DNA of 64,000 bases. It comes from Polytrichum commune (taxonomy: Eukaryota; Streptophyta; Polytrichopsida; Polytrichales; Polytrichaceae). A program made the position numbers and the translations under genes. Location: NCBI GenBank assembly GCA_950295325.1, contig OX485803.1:26040001-26104000 (forward strand), given 5' to 3'. Below the pieces are notes generated by a model, which worked only from the letters and a program-made list of their open reading frames with translations, was not told the DNA's origin and made no database searches. Below, piece after piece: positions 47,196 through 59,875 of this stretch (its first letter is position 1; each line of letters begins with the position of its first letter).

Positions 47196-49378
47196 CAAGA
47201 GACATGAATGAAAGGCAACAGAGACAATAACTCAAGTTACTGATTGAAATCGTGAAAGCTTGCATTTTAAGTTCGGAATCTGCAGGCCAGATTTCCGTAA
47301 GATTTCCAGTATTTCAGACGTAATTGGCGAAATGAATGATTAAAAGAAATATCCCTTGTATCAGTATGTCCCACAGTTCATGTAAGAAGTTCGTGGATCA
47401 AAGCAAAGACACAAATTCCAACACTCTGAACTCATTACTCTTAGCATAAAAGATAAAAGGACCTTAAATTTTGTCCTAAAATGATCATGCACATAGGAAT
47501 ATTGCTGTTGATACATGCAAATTGTAATTCACATTATTTGGAGGCAAACTAGAAGCATAGGATGCAAATCTCAAATATTACATCATTTGAAAAGAATGTC
47601 CTTGAAACGCCTCTCTATGTCTTTTTAAAAAAAAATTTTTTTTTAGTGAAATATGTAGTTTACATGCACCAAAATTATGGTCATAACAAAAAATGTAGTC
47701 CACATCTAAGGCTAGTTCATGCTATTTCTATCACATGGTCCGTTGATAGAACTACATGTATACAATATCATAATGTTCAAAGTTCATACATATAAGCCTA
47801 AATATGTTCAAATATCTAATTTCATATAGAATACTATTTGTTAACTTATTATATGGGCTTCTAGTAAATCACTAGAAGAATAATCCAAATTTGCAATTAT
47901 CCATTGGGATGCACGTGTCCACTCTACATATAGTGTAAATCTATTGAGTTGTCAACTGAAACCTAGAGATTTCAAATTGAAGTTTGTTGAGAGATCAAAC
48001 TTGTGGTTGGCAACCAAAATGACTTGATTCTACTCAGTGGATGGACATGTCCTTTGCAAATTGCCTATTCATTAGGTATGAAATCATTAATTTGGTTGCC
48101 AACCATAAGTTTCAAGACTCAAGTGACATTTCTTGGGAGTCAAGTGCACCGCCTCATAGTTGGGCAACCAAATTGAGTATTTATGTTCCCAACCTAGAGA
48201 CGGGTACCTTGATCAATGGTCGGGTGCATAAATTTTAAAGGTGGGCCAATGTGAAGGACATGAAACATTAAGAGGTTGCATTAAGTTCATCCATACAAAG
48301 CTCACTATGTCTACTTAAAAAAATTTGTTCACCCCCTAACAATATTTGGAGGACTAGCATGTGCATTTCCTTCAAAGGTTAGGACAATCATAACTACCAT
48401 GGCCGTAATGGACGGACGTGTCACATTTGATGTTTCACAACGGATGGTTGCAAAGTCCGAATTCTTCTAACATCTGTACACCCATTTAAAATAAGTAGAT
48501 CTATCCAGTTTTCCACAACAAGATTGATTTTCAACTCAAACCTACCCATAACTCTTTCACAAACTTCCGCGGACCCTTACTTACTCGCATTGTTGCTAGA
48601 GCTTAATGATGATTAGCAGGTTGTGTTTAAAAAGTAAGGAACGCAAATGGATCTCAGTTCGATACTTTTTCCAACCATCCCACGTCTCCTAGGATATGGT
48701 CAACAAACCCCAATCCTCATAATGTTTGAAGCTCACATGAATATCTCGTTCCGTATGAAAGTAAAGGTTTTTGTGCTTCCGTTGGCTATTGCAACTTATA
48801 ATGATTCTCGTATCTTGAGCATGCAATCTGATCGCTTTCAAACAAATGCCTTTTCGGTTTCGGTAATCATTCTTGGAGTCACACCTACCCACATACCACT
48901 CAAAAACAGGTGACCGATTAGAAGAAATGACCGCATTCACGCATGTCAACCTTTCGTGTGTCTGCCACTTGAAGAGTCTAACTCTTTCGTAAGATGCCGT
49001 GTAGCCGTTGCATGCGGTTGGTACTCCAACCTGTTATGGTGAGTGAACAATAAACTCGATGTTCTGTGAACCTGCCTTGATTGAGAGGCTCATATATATT
49101 TACTGTGCATGTATACACTTTCTTGATGCAGGGGCCGAAAATCTGTGACAGATGTCGCGATGCCCCCGCAGCAAGAATATGAGTGTCAATTATCAATTCG
49201 CTCGCATGCAACTCAGGTGGGATTTCTTTTGGAGGTCCACCGATGTAAAGGTCCAGGAATCTGTCAGGCCGACAACAACATTGGAGCCGGATAGGGAACA
49301 CACAACAACTCCAGTAGTTCCATTGAAGGAGGAGGAAGAGGGCAGATGGAAAGGGTGAGCGAGCAATCGGCAACGCAG
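47196..49378. other. Intergenic; unrecognised frames near 48.6-49.4 kb
   Basis: Open frames on both strands (48647-48913 plus, 48978-49373 minus, 49152-49358 plus) have a more balanced base mix than neighbours but overlap one another, and I know no match for any. One could be an exon remnant; which strand cannot be decided. Confidence 0.25.
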
Positions 49379-49386
49379 CAGGGAAG

Positions 49387-49617
49387 CAGTGATGGGGTGA
49401 GGACTTTGGGCATAATCATCGGTTGAGATCCTTAGTGTTTGCAAGTCAAACCAGTTACATGTTGACATCCTCCGGTTTTCCTTTATGAAATTGGGGTAGA
49501 TTCTATAGACTCCTCTAAAAAGATCGGCGAGTTTCCTGCAGGCTTGAACTTCAACCGGTTAATTCTCAGACTCAACCGGTTCATTTGTAACTAGCTGCCA
49601 GTTCTCCCCGATCATTG
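49387..49617. mobile_element. 226-bp-type MITE, copy 4, inverted, 8-bp target duplication
   Basis: CAGGGAAG at 49379-49386 and 49618-49625. The right terminus is the reverse complement of CAATGATCGGGGAGA; the left terminus is a mutated CAGTGATGGGGTGAG. Otherwise the inverse of copy 3 ('tttgggcataatc', 'gtgtttgcaagt', 'gatgtcaacat' counterpart, 'aaccggttcatttgtaacta'). Confidence 0.85.
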
Positions 49618-49625
49618 CAGGGAAG

Positions 49626-51221
49626 CAGCTCGATTTGATCGATCGTCGTACAGGGGACGCCTGGGTTCCATGGTCTACTGATGAATCTATCATAGTGCCC
49701 ACCTTATCTCTGTGTATATGATGCGAGTATTGATTTGCTGGGCCAGGGAGGAGCAACCTTGAAGCACCTGCGATGGTACAGTAGGTGTCAGAATTGGTGG
49801 CTTGGAGCTTGTGTGTGTAGGTGTGCGCACGTTCATGCATGCGTCCACCCCTTTTTCTTGGAATAAAAAAAGAAAGGAATTATTGGGTCCTCATTCGTTC
49901 GTGAGAGAATGAAGTATTGACTTTTATCTTGCTGTCAAAGGGCATACGAGATATCAATATGATGTGGAAAAGAAAGCACGGAAAAGTCCTCTTGGGAAAA
50001 AATCTCTTAAGCATGATCATTTAAGCCCAATCAACACCACCAAGCGTATGATTGTTCCACATGATTTGAGAGTTTGATCTATGGTTGAGGAGGTTGTTGG
50101 TTGCCGGCCTGCCACACATAGTGACAAACTCAGCAAGAGAATTGGCAATAGGTGGCCACCTACTTCGAGTCTTTGAGCGCGCTTTACTCCGTGCGATTTG
50201 GGCATAATTGGGACGGCCTTGTCATATTCGTTGCCTCAAATGTAATGATTCGCAACAGATTGGATTAGCTATTGAGATCGATATTCATGTTGTTGAGATG
50301 ATTGAGTCGCTCAATCGAATCCAAAACGGAGACAAGAGTGACTCTTTGGGGGCAACTCTCTTTTGGGTTAGGGCTTAGGCCCTCCTTGAAGTACACTAAA
50401 TAGATTCATTCGTGGGACTCGCACTATTTTCCAGCATTTCATCATTTCTTTGTTTGATGTTGACTGTAAAAATACAACTTTTGTCTTTTGTTAGAAAGAC
50501 AAAGTACTCAATTCCTCGCATGTGTGGGCATGTTGGATTGACTTTATCACTGTAACTTGGAACCACGAGTCAACATCCCGTCAACAAAATGAATCATAAT
50601 ATCCAAAAGGTCTCACTAATGCACCTCATAGGTTGTTTAGTGGAATGAACGCTCTCCCAAGATCAACAAAATGCATAGGAATATTGTGATATACAAGAGG
50701 CAGTTTGAGAGCTTGAACTTTTTGGCGGTCTTACAATGTGTAAATGACATCTTGATGGATCCCATGCGGAACAACGACCACAAATCTTTGTCAAAATTGT
50801 GAGCTACCTCATAGTGGTCATTCGGGAATGTTGAGAGTTCATTGAGCTCTCATTTTGTGGGCCCAAATGTTAACAATAAAAGTTAAATATGTCAAGACAG
50901 GGTAATACTAGGAGTAAACTAGAAGATAACAGAAGTTGGGAAAGAGACAATACCTCAAGTTTAGGATAAGGTTGAAGAATATGTTTAAAAAGGGACCACT
51001 GGTTTTTGGATTGTGTACATAAGGCCTCAGGTTTTAATTGATTAGGATAAAGATATAGAAAGAAAAGTAGAGAGGATGATTGTGATTATTTTTTATTACA
51101 TATTTTTGTGAAGTGTTACCTCCTTTTGGAATGTAAAGCATAGAATTGTCATGCTAGTCTAGAAATGTTTGGATGTTGAATTGTAGAATGTATGCAACAA
51201 AGAGTTACCTATCTTAGGGGG
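49626..51221. other. Intergenic, no gene seen
   Basis: No paired termini or convincing frame. Short minus-strand frames at 49559-49840 and 50017-50205 lack motifs. Confidence 0.35.
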
Positions 51222-51665
51222 CAAGCATGGTCAAGTATACAAAAAAATTGCTATGGTATACTAAAACCATAATATTTTTTTGTCAAACGCCCAAAAATAA
51301 TAGCAAGTGTTGTTTGAATTAAATTTTTTCTCATGGTGCCCTCTATTGTTGTGTTAGTACTCAAATATAAGAGATCAAGATGAAATATTCAAAATTGATC
51401 ATTAAAAGTACTACTCAAAATATAATGGCTAAATTTAGTTTTGGATGTAGATTTCATGACCTTAAATATTTTGAAGTTGAATTTTTCTTCTTATATTTCT
51501 TGAATTCATTATATACTTGAGGGCACCATTACAGAAATTTGTAGGAAAATTTTAACTTGAAGTAATTTTATCATGTTTAAAATATTTTTCAAACAATTAT
51601 GTGATCAATATATCTACTTGCACATTGCTTGCACCATCTTTTAAAGTATGTAGACATTCTATGTG
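51222..51665. repeat. GCAAGCAC-family copy 4
   Basis: Starts 'ggcaagcatggtcaagtat', then 'ggtatactaaaaccataat'. Parallel to 6718-7160 to its right end at 'aaagtatgtagacattct'. AT-rich, no frame. Confidence 0.5.
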
Positions 51666-53142
51666 CTTCGTATTTGTGTTCATAAATTGAAGGTTGAATG
51701 TTGTATATACCTGGTAGAGAGATCAAAAGCTAGAATTGAATAAGTTGGTGTTAGAATAAATGATGTCCTTCTAATTTGATGGGATGCTTGCAAAGTATAT
51801 TAGTGTGGTTATTGGGTTGTAGGGCTAGTGAATCCCTACCCCTATGGGTGAGGAGAAATATCTTCATCTAGGTGTATTTTAAACTCTTCAAGTTCAAAGA
51901 TTACCTATGTGCATCCAACAAAGATAATGGTACATTTTTAAATATTTTGTAACTCCAATACATATATATCTTATTGGTTTCAACGAGTTGTTTTTTTAAA
52001 TCTTTTAGAAATCTCCAAGGATTAGGTGCTCAAGTCTCTCAAGTTTATGTTCCCTTAAGATCCTAATGTCAAGGTTAAATGTCTTGGAGAGAAAGTCCAA
52101 ATTTCCAACATCTTTTTCAATACCTAATATCATGTGTAAAACTTTCATTCACTTCATAACTTGCATGGCATATATCAAAATTCCTTCTATTAAATTTTAA
52201 TTCCAAACATATTTAGTTAAGGTTCAAGATCTTCACATAAGTACATAACTATAATATGAGTATATCCCCTCATTTATTTATCCCAAAATTCAGTTAGATT
52301 TGTATGATATTTTTTATGATGTGAAATCCTAGTTTGTATCTAAGACGAGGTGACAAATGATTTGGCCTACTTGACAACCTTTCATGATCCTCCTCTAAAT
52401 TTGAATTCATTTTCAAATGATAGTTTCCGCATGTTTCAATTGGATTTCACCAGTTATTTCTAAGTTAATTTCAAGGTATCAAATCCAATGCTAATCAAGA
52501 GGTGCATTGTCGGTAGAAAAATCAAAGTTAACTTGTCAATTCAAGTTTTGGTACTAGCCAAAAAATTGGAATTCATTCCTTATATTTCATTTCTCAAAGT
52601 TTTCACATTTTTCTTTTTTGTTATGTCTGGTAATATCTAAGCCTTTAATGAGTTTTATGAAGCTTTTAACTTTTAATTTCACATACCTTTGTTGTAATCT
52701 CTAAGTTTGAACACTATATTCATTAATCGGAGACTTTGGAAAGTCTCAAAATAAAATATGCCCATAGTTTGGGATGCCAATATTGTGAGCATACGGAACA
52801 TTGGGAACATTGGGAACATGACGATTTACGAATTCGCACGTGGAGAATATTCACAGTACTAAAAATAGCAAGTCATTGAATTATAATGAAAACATGAACT
52901 TCAAGTGGAAAATAACAATCGAATCTCAAAAACAAATGAATTTATGTCATTATAGAGTTTAGGGTGCGCATCCCATATATAAGGGTCTTATGGAATTTGA
53001 TGGCACATCCCAAACGTATGCCACAGTTGAATGTGGCAAGTCTACTATGTCTATTAAAAACCAAGAATAAACACGCGCCCATGTTTTTTGCCATTAACTC
53101 CCACCTACGTTATGTTTACCCATCTCCATCTTCCGCTTCATA
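51666..53142. other. Intergenic, no gene seen
   Basis: AT-rich. Around 52797-52818 'acattggga' repeats in short tandem. Confidence 0.35.
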
Positions 53143-56100
53143 TCAATTCTCGGCGTCGTTTTCCACAGCTGCAATACGTGCCAAGTTGTCTTTGGCAAAA
53201 TCTATATGTTTTGGAAGGATGGTCATTGTTTCTGATTTAGAACCCCTGCGCGGCTTCCAAGCACAAAGTATGGTATCCGTTGTCGTAATGTAAATACGTA
53301 CATTATTTACATGTGTATGTATTTTGTGTTTCATGGTGATTCCTTCATTTGGAGATGAAGGAGGAAAGTAAAAGGGAGTAGAATTAGATTACCTTTTTTG
53401 TTCCTCATAGTTATTCTTAGTAACTTTTAGTTTTTATTTTATTTTTTTTATCTATTTTTTTTACTCTTAGTTTACTCTTATTACCCTTTTAGCCTTATTT
53501 CTAGTTTTATCCTTAGTTTATCTTTAGACCAATGGATAATTAGAAATCACGTGATGAGGATAAGAGGAGGATTTGAGGCCTTATCTCCTATATGTGGTTG
53601 AGGAGAAGAGAGTGGGGAGAGACAAGTTTTTTGGAAGCTTGACGGTTGTTGTGTGTGTTTTTTTTGGAGAAGAAAACTTGAAATAAAATATGCAATTGAG
53701 TTTTCATGTGATTGTTTTATCTTGAGTGTTTACATGCTTGAAGGAGAGTGAGCGAAAACAAAGTTGTGCTAGTTTGAGTGGAGGGAAGTTTGCTAGCTCT
53801 TGCATAGAAAGAGCTGAGACTTCGACCGTCCACAAAAAGATGGACAAGTCTTTGTTGGCAACAATCCTTTGAGAGAGTAAGACTTATTGATAGATTTGTT
53901 TTGTAAAGATTTGAAAGATTGAGGAAGTTTTGAGGACAATTGAAGATTCGACGGTCTGGCGAGCGAAACCAGTTGCAGCCAGAAGCTCCGTGCTTTCCTA
54001 AAGCGGACCCCTCTCTCCACGACACCGTGTTTATCCAAACCGGTCCGTAAGCTGAATCCACTGATATCTCTATTGTTGAAAACCATGGTGTCATACTCGA
54101 GAACCGTCAAACAACTTTGTAACTAAAATCTTTGTGTCAAAGTCGTACGGGTGTCGCCACCAAGTGTCATCAAAGCCGAGCGAATGCGATCCCAATACGC
54201 GATCAACGGTTCATGGGTATCTCTAACACGTCTGGTGATGTTCTCCTCGTACAATTCTTTCCAATATTCAATGAATCAGAATATGCCTTTGATGATTTCC
54301 GGCCCATTCCTCATGGGGTCGGGTTTGCAAGGCTTTGGTTCTCCATTTGGGAGCAAACATTTCTTATCCTTGTCTTGATGTCATACAAGTATACCATCAT
54401 CAGGGCCCCAATTAAGAGATGTGCACAAAAGCTTGAATTGCATGGTTGAAACACCATCATCCCTCATATAGAATCGGAATTGTTGTGTTTTGGTATGTCC
54501 CACCAAACGGTCCCCTCCCTTCAACATGTATGGCTTGATGAAGGCCTTGAAATTTGGTATTTCCTCAATCATGTGCGGGATATCACCGGCATATAGTCTA
54601 AATCCATATATGATTTCATAAGAAGTGGTATGGTCGGAAAATCTTCCTCATGCAACTTCATACTCTAACGTCCGAATGACACATCAATGTTGTTGTGTGT
54701 GTGCCTCACCATCAAGAGAGACACAAACACCTCTTTGAAGATTCATTTCGCCACGAGCAATGACCAAAAACAAAATACGTATCAACATTTGTTGTCATTT
54801 GCACAATTATCAAGTTGAATGTGGAGAGTTGGAGGCAATGGTTTTGAACAAATGGGTTCTCCGGGTGGTTCCGACAATGACGACATACAAACCTCCTTCC
54901 CCGCAAGCACTGCCTCATAAAGGGGTGTCGTTCCACAACCATCAAAAAGTGCACGGGAAGAATGTACCGGTGGCTTCTCAAGATCGCGCAAGAGTTTTGT
55001 AAATGAACCCACCGTGTGGTTAACATCCCAGGGTAAAAATCCAAACCATAATGAGCATACTTAACGTCCCCATGGCCGTGGATAATCATACCTGGAAAAA
55101 CAAACGATGCATGAACAAATATATGTAATAACCACTATACAGATGTATAGAGTTGGACATTTGCCAAACACACCCAAAAAATTTGGATAGACTTTGAATA
55201 CCTAGTTGTGATTTCATACAAACCAGTGACAGCTTATGAGTCCAAAATGAATGCTCATATTTGTTTTATGTTTAGAATTTATTTAGAATTGCATTTGGAG
55301 TGTTATTAAAACAATCAAAAGTATAAAAAGAGTGAGGCTTGGTGTGGTTCATGTTTTAGGCCTTAAGCCTATTTTGTATGGTTAAGTAGAAGTTTAGTGA
55401 CATTAGGGAGTGTTTGGTAAGTGAGTAGTGTTTGATGAAGCAAGAGGAAGGTCCTTGGATTTAAATGTTTGAATTAGAACATGCTCTTGTTGGTTTAGAG
55501 GGTGAGGATTTAGTGGATAGGATAAGGTCCTACTAAGTAGGAGAAGATTAAGGGGTTTGTAGTCTTGGGTGCCTTCTCCTCCTCCTCCTCCCCTCCTTTC
55601 ACTTCTCTCTTCTCTTCTTCCTCTTCCTCTTCTTCTCCTCTCTCTCTCTCCCCCTCCTCTCTAGGATTTTGAGCTCTTAGAGTTAGGAAAAAATGTGTGA
55701 ATTAGTAAAGAGGGTATTAGGGGATTTAGTGTGATTAGGTAGGAATATTAATAAGAGGGTCTTGTGGAGATTAGTGAGGCCAAGTAGAGGATTAGTGTGG
55801 TTAATTAGGATTTGAATACTAAGTTGGGATAGTAAGGGTCTGCCGAGGCAGGTTTAAGGAGGCAGCTGCAAATACTAAGCTGGGACAGTAAGGGTCTGCC
55901 GAGGCAGGTTTAAGGAGGCAGCTGAAATACTAAGCTGGGACAGTAAGGGTCTGCCGAGGCAGGTCTAAGAAGGCAGCTGAAATACTAAGCTGGGACAGTA
56001 AGGATCTGCCGAGGAGGTTTAAGGAGGCAACTGAATTACTAGGTTGGGACATCAAGGGCCTGCCGAGGAGGGTCTAAGGAGGCAGCTGAAATACTAAGCT

Positions 56101-58040
56101 GGGACAGTAAGGGTCTGCCGAGGAGGGTTTAAGGAGGCAGCTGAAATACTAAGTTGGGACGGTGAGGCAGCTGCCGGGACAGTTGGGGCCAAGGCGATAT
56201 AAAGGAGGGAGCTGTGGTGCCACATTAGACTAAGGAATAGATAGTTAATTAGGCGGTCACTCAATATTAGTTTACATAATTAGTTGTTAGTAAGCTAGGA
56301 GAACAAGAAGTAGTGGATGGTAGGATTAGCGGTTGAATGTGGGGTGTGAATGATATTGGGTAGCAATAGGGGTTGTTATGATTGGGATAATATAGAAGAG
56401 CGTTTGTCAACGCTTGTAATATTATCGTGGAATGGATTGGTGTGCAATGATTGATGGGAATTGTAATGGAGTCTCACGAATTTGGTAAAATGGAGTATGG
56501 AAACATGAATGTGATACCCATTCCCTTACCCAGACTAGGACGCTTAAGGGTGGGTGGTTTGGCCTCACATAGCTACGGACAACTTGAAAAACCCATCCGT
56601 GGCCTTTATTTTGCGTGCATAATAAAGGCATGCGGTCTTGGCGTGGTCCATATTATCATGGATGATTGTCACAACCTCTGTGGGCCTCATTATGGATAGA
56701 GCATGATTCTTGTAGTAAACTTGATGGTGTGCCTTTTGGTTGTTGACATGCTCAATATATTTTGTCTGGTGTCTGGTATGAGATTATGTGCCTATGGGGT
56801 GGGCGTCTCGAAGACCTTTGTATTTTTCACACGTCGTACACCTGGCAAACTTGTCCCCGGGTCTCTTCAAAATGTATTCTGCAAACTGTTGGTTTTTAAT
56901 CACACTCAACTTGGACAAAGAAATGGGCCCACATCCCGCTATGCGACCCACTTGGTTGATGTCCGTTAATATGTTCTTTCATTTTGTGCCCGTGGGCAAC
57001 ACCATTTGAACAACTTTTTCCCCTGATGACAATGTCCTCGTCTTGTGGGGCATTACATCGGCCAATGGCACTATGATGGTGGAGAGTGTCGCAGAGGCTT
57101 GAAGTGTAGCCTCCCTAGGTTTCTTTGTGCCCGAGTTGCCATGAAATTGAGAGCGAAGACCCATCGATGAATACTTCCTAAACCTATAAAAGTCAGCCTT
57201 GGAGACAGCATGGATGATATACCAAGCTGTACAACACACTTCCACATTCTCAAGGATCACCACCTTATGGCCATGGGTATCAATGTGTAAATTTTTGTGG
57301 ACCTCGAGTTTCTTTGCAGATCTCATACAAAAATCCGCAAGCCACATCTCTTAACGAAAAGACCTAATTTTTTCGCGTGGAAAGAATTGGTAACATTTCC
57401 TCGCGCAACAGTCTTTGGCGGACACGAGACGGATAGAATCGTCTCCCAATATGTGATCCCGTCATCGCTACTTGTCACCGCGAGGCACGCGGTTAGAATC
57501 ATATCTGCGGAGGCCTTTGCGAGGAGGTAATTTGGCCAACAAAGCTGATTGCGTTTGTTTGTGCCGCCGCCCTTGATCCCACAAGCTTACTTCTTCATGT
57601 AGAACTCGACGAAGGGACCATCGACACAAGGAAAATCTCCACGTCACCGGAACCTCAAGTGGAAGCAAATAATTCAAGATGCACACACGAACATCATCGG
57701 CACCGAGGGGGTTGGCATCAACACAATCACGAGGATCGGAGTTTCTACATATGTCATTTGCCACCGGGACACCAAGGTCGTTAAGTAGAACGACATCAAG
57801 GCCCACCCATTGCTCTTTTTCGAAACCCGCGCACAACGGAATGTCATCGTGGTCATCCCCGGAATGTAGAGATTGTTCGGGCCCTTCAAAAGACTCATGG
57901 GAGGATGCATCCACAGGCACCCCCACCACGTTTGTAACGTCGGTACTGTCCGCCGACGTGAAAAATAGTTCGCATTCACTATCGGAGGACGATGCATTAG
58001 TCGACAACTCCAATGAAATATCTCCCACATGCATCACCAT
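53143..58040 (-). pseudogene. Transposase-like gene (family known to me as DUF7869), multiply broken
   Basis: Minus-strand relic. Start ATG at 58040, then an acidic Ser/Asp-rich N-terminus to about 57470. Conserved blocks follow: a Cys-rich DCCARKC segment (about 57390); VEVCCTAWYIIHAVSKADFY, helix-turn-helix-like (57180-57250); KSQFHGN-type SQFHGNSGTKKPRE; GCGPISLSKLSVIKNQQF; CTTCEKY (about 56823-56842); IHDNMDHAKTA (about 56635-56672); HGHGDVKYAHYGLDFYP; HIQLDNCANDNK (54785-54826); HTHNNIDVSFGR (54683-54703); MLKGGDRLVGHTKTQQFRFY; GGDTRTTLTQ. A stretch ending FAKDNLARIAAVEN (53143-53334) may be the C-terminus. Breaks: TGA after LPTGTK, TGA at 54782-54784, TGA before IFKEVF, TAG after SFGR, a frameshift after GLDFYP. 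55.10-56.57 kb looks like an intron, with a TTTTCCAG acceptor near 55091. D...D...H/D spacing suggests an RNase-H-fold transposase; that is inference. Confidence 0.72.
55816..56175. repeat. About 55-bp tandem array, 6-7 units, within the probable intron
   Basis: Units begin 'aatactaagctgggacagta', pass through 'agggtctgccgaggcagg' and end 'taaggaggcagctga'. Variation is by single bases and small indels. It lies between two coding blocks of the transposase-like relic, so it is intronic or part of an insertion. A C/T-rich run (55570-55660) lies just beyond. Confidence 0.85.
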
Positions 58041-58191
58041 TGTACCTAAACAAACAATCATCGCATGAACAAACAACAATCATCGCAATGTTTAGAAGAG
58101 CGCACAAATTATCTATCTAAATATATGGCCCAGAACTCACAAACAACTCTTGGGGCACCAATGGGAGGCCCTCACACACAAAGACGAACGC

Positions 58192-58606
58192 CTCGGGGAG
58201 TGCACTTAAAGTTAAGACTAGGAATCACGTGAGTGCGTACTTTTGACCCCCCTATGTATGTACTAAAAAATCATCTAAAAATTGTAAAAAAAATATGAAG
58301 TTGTTAAACACAATCTAAAATTCTTGTTGTATAAATTTCAAAAAATAATCAATTGTAAATATTTTTAAATTGATTTTTGAAGCAAAAAACAATGCATTTT
58401 AGTTCAAACTTCTATCATTTTTTTTAATGATTTTTTAAAAACTTTTCGTCCTGAAATTTATACCAAGTGATAGATATATACGTAATGATTTGGCACTTAA
58501 AAAGTCTTAATTTAAAAACTATTTTAAGACCAAGTATTGTAGGGGGTATGCCATTAAAACGCACTCACGTGTATTCCTAATCTTAACTTTAAGTGCACTC
58601 CCCGAG
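58192..58606. mobile_element. 415-bp MITE inserted in a palindrome, 8-bp target duplication
   Basis: ACGAACGC at 58184-58191 and 58607-58614. Termini CTCGGGGAGTGCACTTAAAG, an inverted match extending about 45 bp with few changes. Removing the element restores ACGAACGCACGTTCG, the core of the palindrome family at 58.8-59.9 kb. Its CTCGGGG terminus resembles that of 60346-61657. hAT by duplication length. Confidence 0.88.
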
Positions 58607-58778
58607 ACGAACGCACGTTCGAAAAGAATACAAAGACATGGAAACACTGTAGGATAATCCCATGGCAGTTGACACTAGCATCACATTGAGATATATATCA
58701 TTCGTGAAGGGTGTCGATATGATTTGTGCAACCATGGCGAGGGTTGCACACCAAAGGACAGGTTACTCAAAACTGTAG

Positions 58779-59875
58779 ACGAACGCACGGATGAAAAAAC
58801 TCAACCCAATCAATGATGAAATGTGCATGGGAAATGGAATACGCAATTTTGAGAAGCACCCAATACTCATATTTACGACCTTGTCCGCATGCAATAAGCA
58901 TAACTATAGGAACCTCCCGAATGATATGGGTGGAAGACCTAATAGTCGTCTGCACACTACAATATGCATGTCAATCACCGTAAAGATAAAGACAGTCCCA
59001 TATGGGAAATATAAATGGTAGTGTGTATACACCCCACATATGTTTGCGGCGGTTATGCTTACGAACAGCCGTTTGTAAGCTCTTGCTAAAATAGTATATG
59101 TAAAAAACACTTGGACCCGTCGCAACTTCGATAACTCAGGCCATACGTTATTTGAAGACATGCCACCATGTCTATCGGGGCAAATGACAGGTTGTACCAC
59201 ATCCCGACGTTCCATTGTAAATCAGGGAACGGCATATTTATGAACGTGCGTACATAAGTTCTCTGCCCTACTGTGTGGTTATATGCAGGAATGTGTTTGT
59301 CTATAAGTATATTGTTGGATGTGGTGGTCATACTCCTAGGTGGTATTTACGAACGCACGTTCAGAAATTTGGAGAATCTAAGAGTATATGGTTGAAATGG
59401 CCGTGTGGGAAAGACGAACGTCCGTTTGCATATAACTGCCATACTGAAAGTCTGCATAGACGTCAATGAATGATGTTGCTGCATGCGTGTACAATAATCC
59501 CATGTGGTCTTTACGAACGCACGTTCGTAAATCCCCGTCCATCTTATATGCATTTGGAGAAAAAGCAAAATGGTCGAATTACAAACATACATTTTTATGA
59601 TCCTGGTTGGCATATTTACGAACGCGCGTTCGTATATTAGTGACATATGTACTATGAATATGACTATCCATATGCATAGTGCCTATGACTATCAGTATGC
59701 ATACAGTGCATATGACTACCCATATATATATATGTATATATATGGCTCTCTGAGCGCAGACTATGCTCTTATATGGTACTTACAAACGTGCGTTCGTAAA
59801 CTACCCACCATCATTTCTCTGACTCATTTATATATAAGTGACAGGTCGTGTGCTTTACGAACGCGCGTTCGCAAA
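58779..59875. repeat. Cluster of imperfect palindromes, core ACGAACGYRCGTTCGT
   Basis: Copies at 58779, 59058-59079, 59237-59258, 59346-59368, 59414-59431, 59510-59531, 59614-59636, 59779-59800 and 59854-59875, plus the MITE-split copy at 58184/58607. The best is TACGAACGCGCGTTCGTA (59617-59634), a perfect 18-bp palindrome; 59510-59531 has 10-bp arms around a CA centre. Many are preceded by (a/g)tggta or gcatat and a T run. Spacing runs from 65 to 180 bp, so this is not a simple satellite. Sequence between copies is not obviously conserved, whereas the palindromes are. It lies just upstream of the transposase-like gene. Confidence 0.85.

Noticed and set aside
46540-47211. 223-codon plus-strand frame
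   Set aside because: It runs through a MITE and both arms of a fold-back element, so its length is an accident of repeats.
53400-54000. Possible LTR of a copia element (T-rich block, GA-rich block, ATAAAATA, then PBS-like 'gtgtcatcaaagccgagc')
   Set aside because: The PBS match is weak, no second LTR is seen, and the same DNA on the minus strand continues the transposase-like relic.
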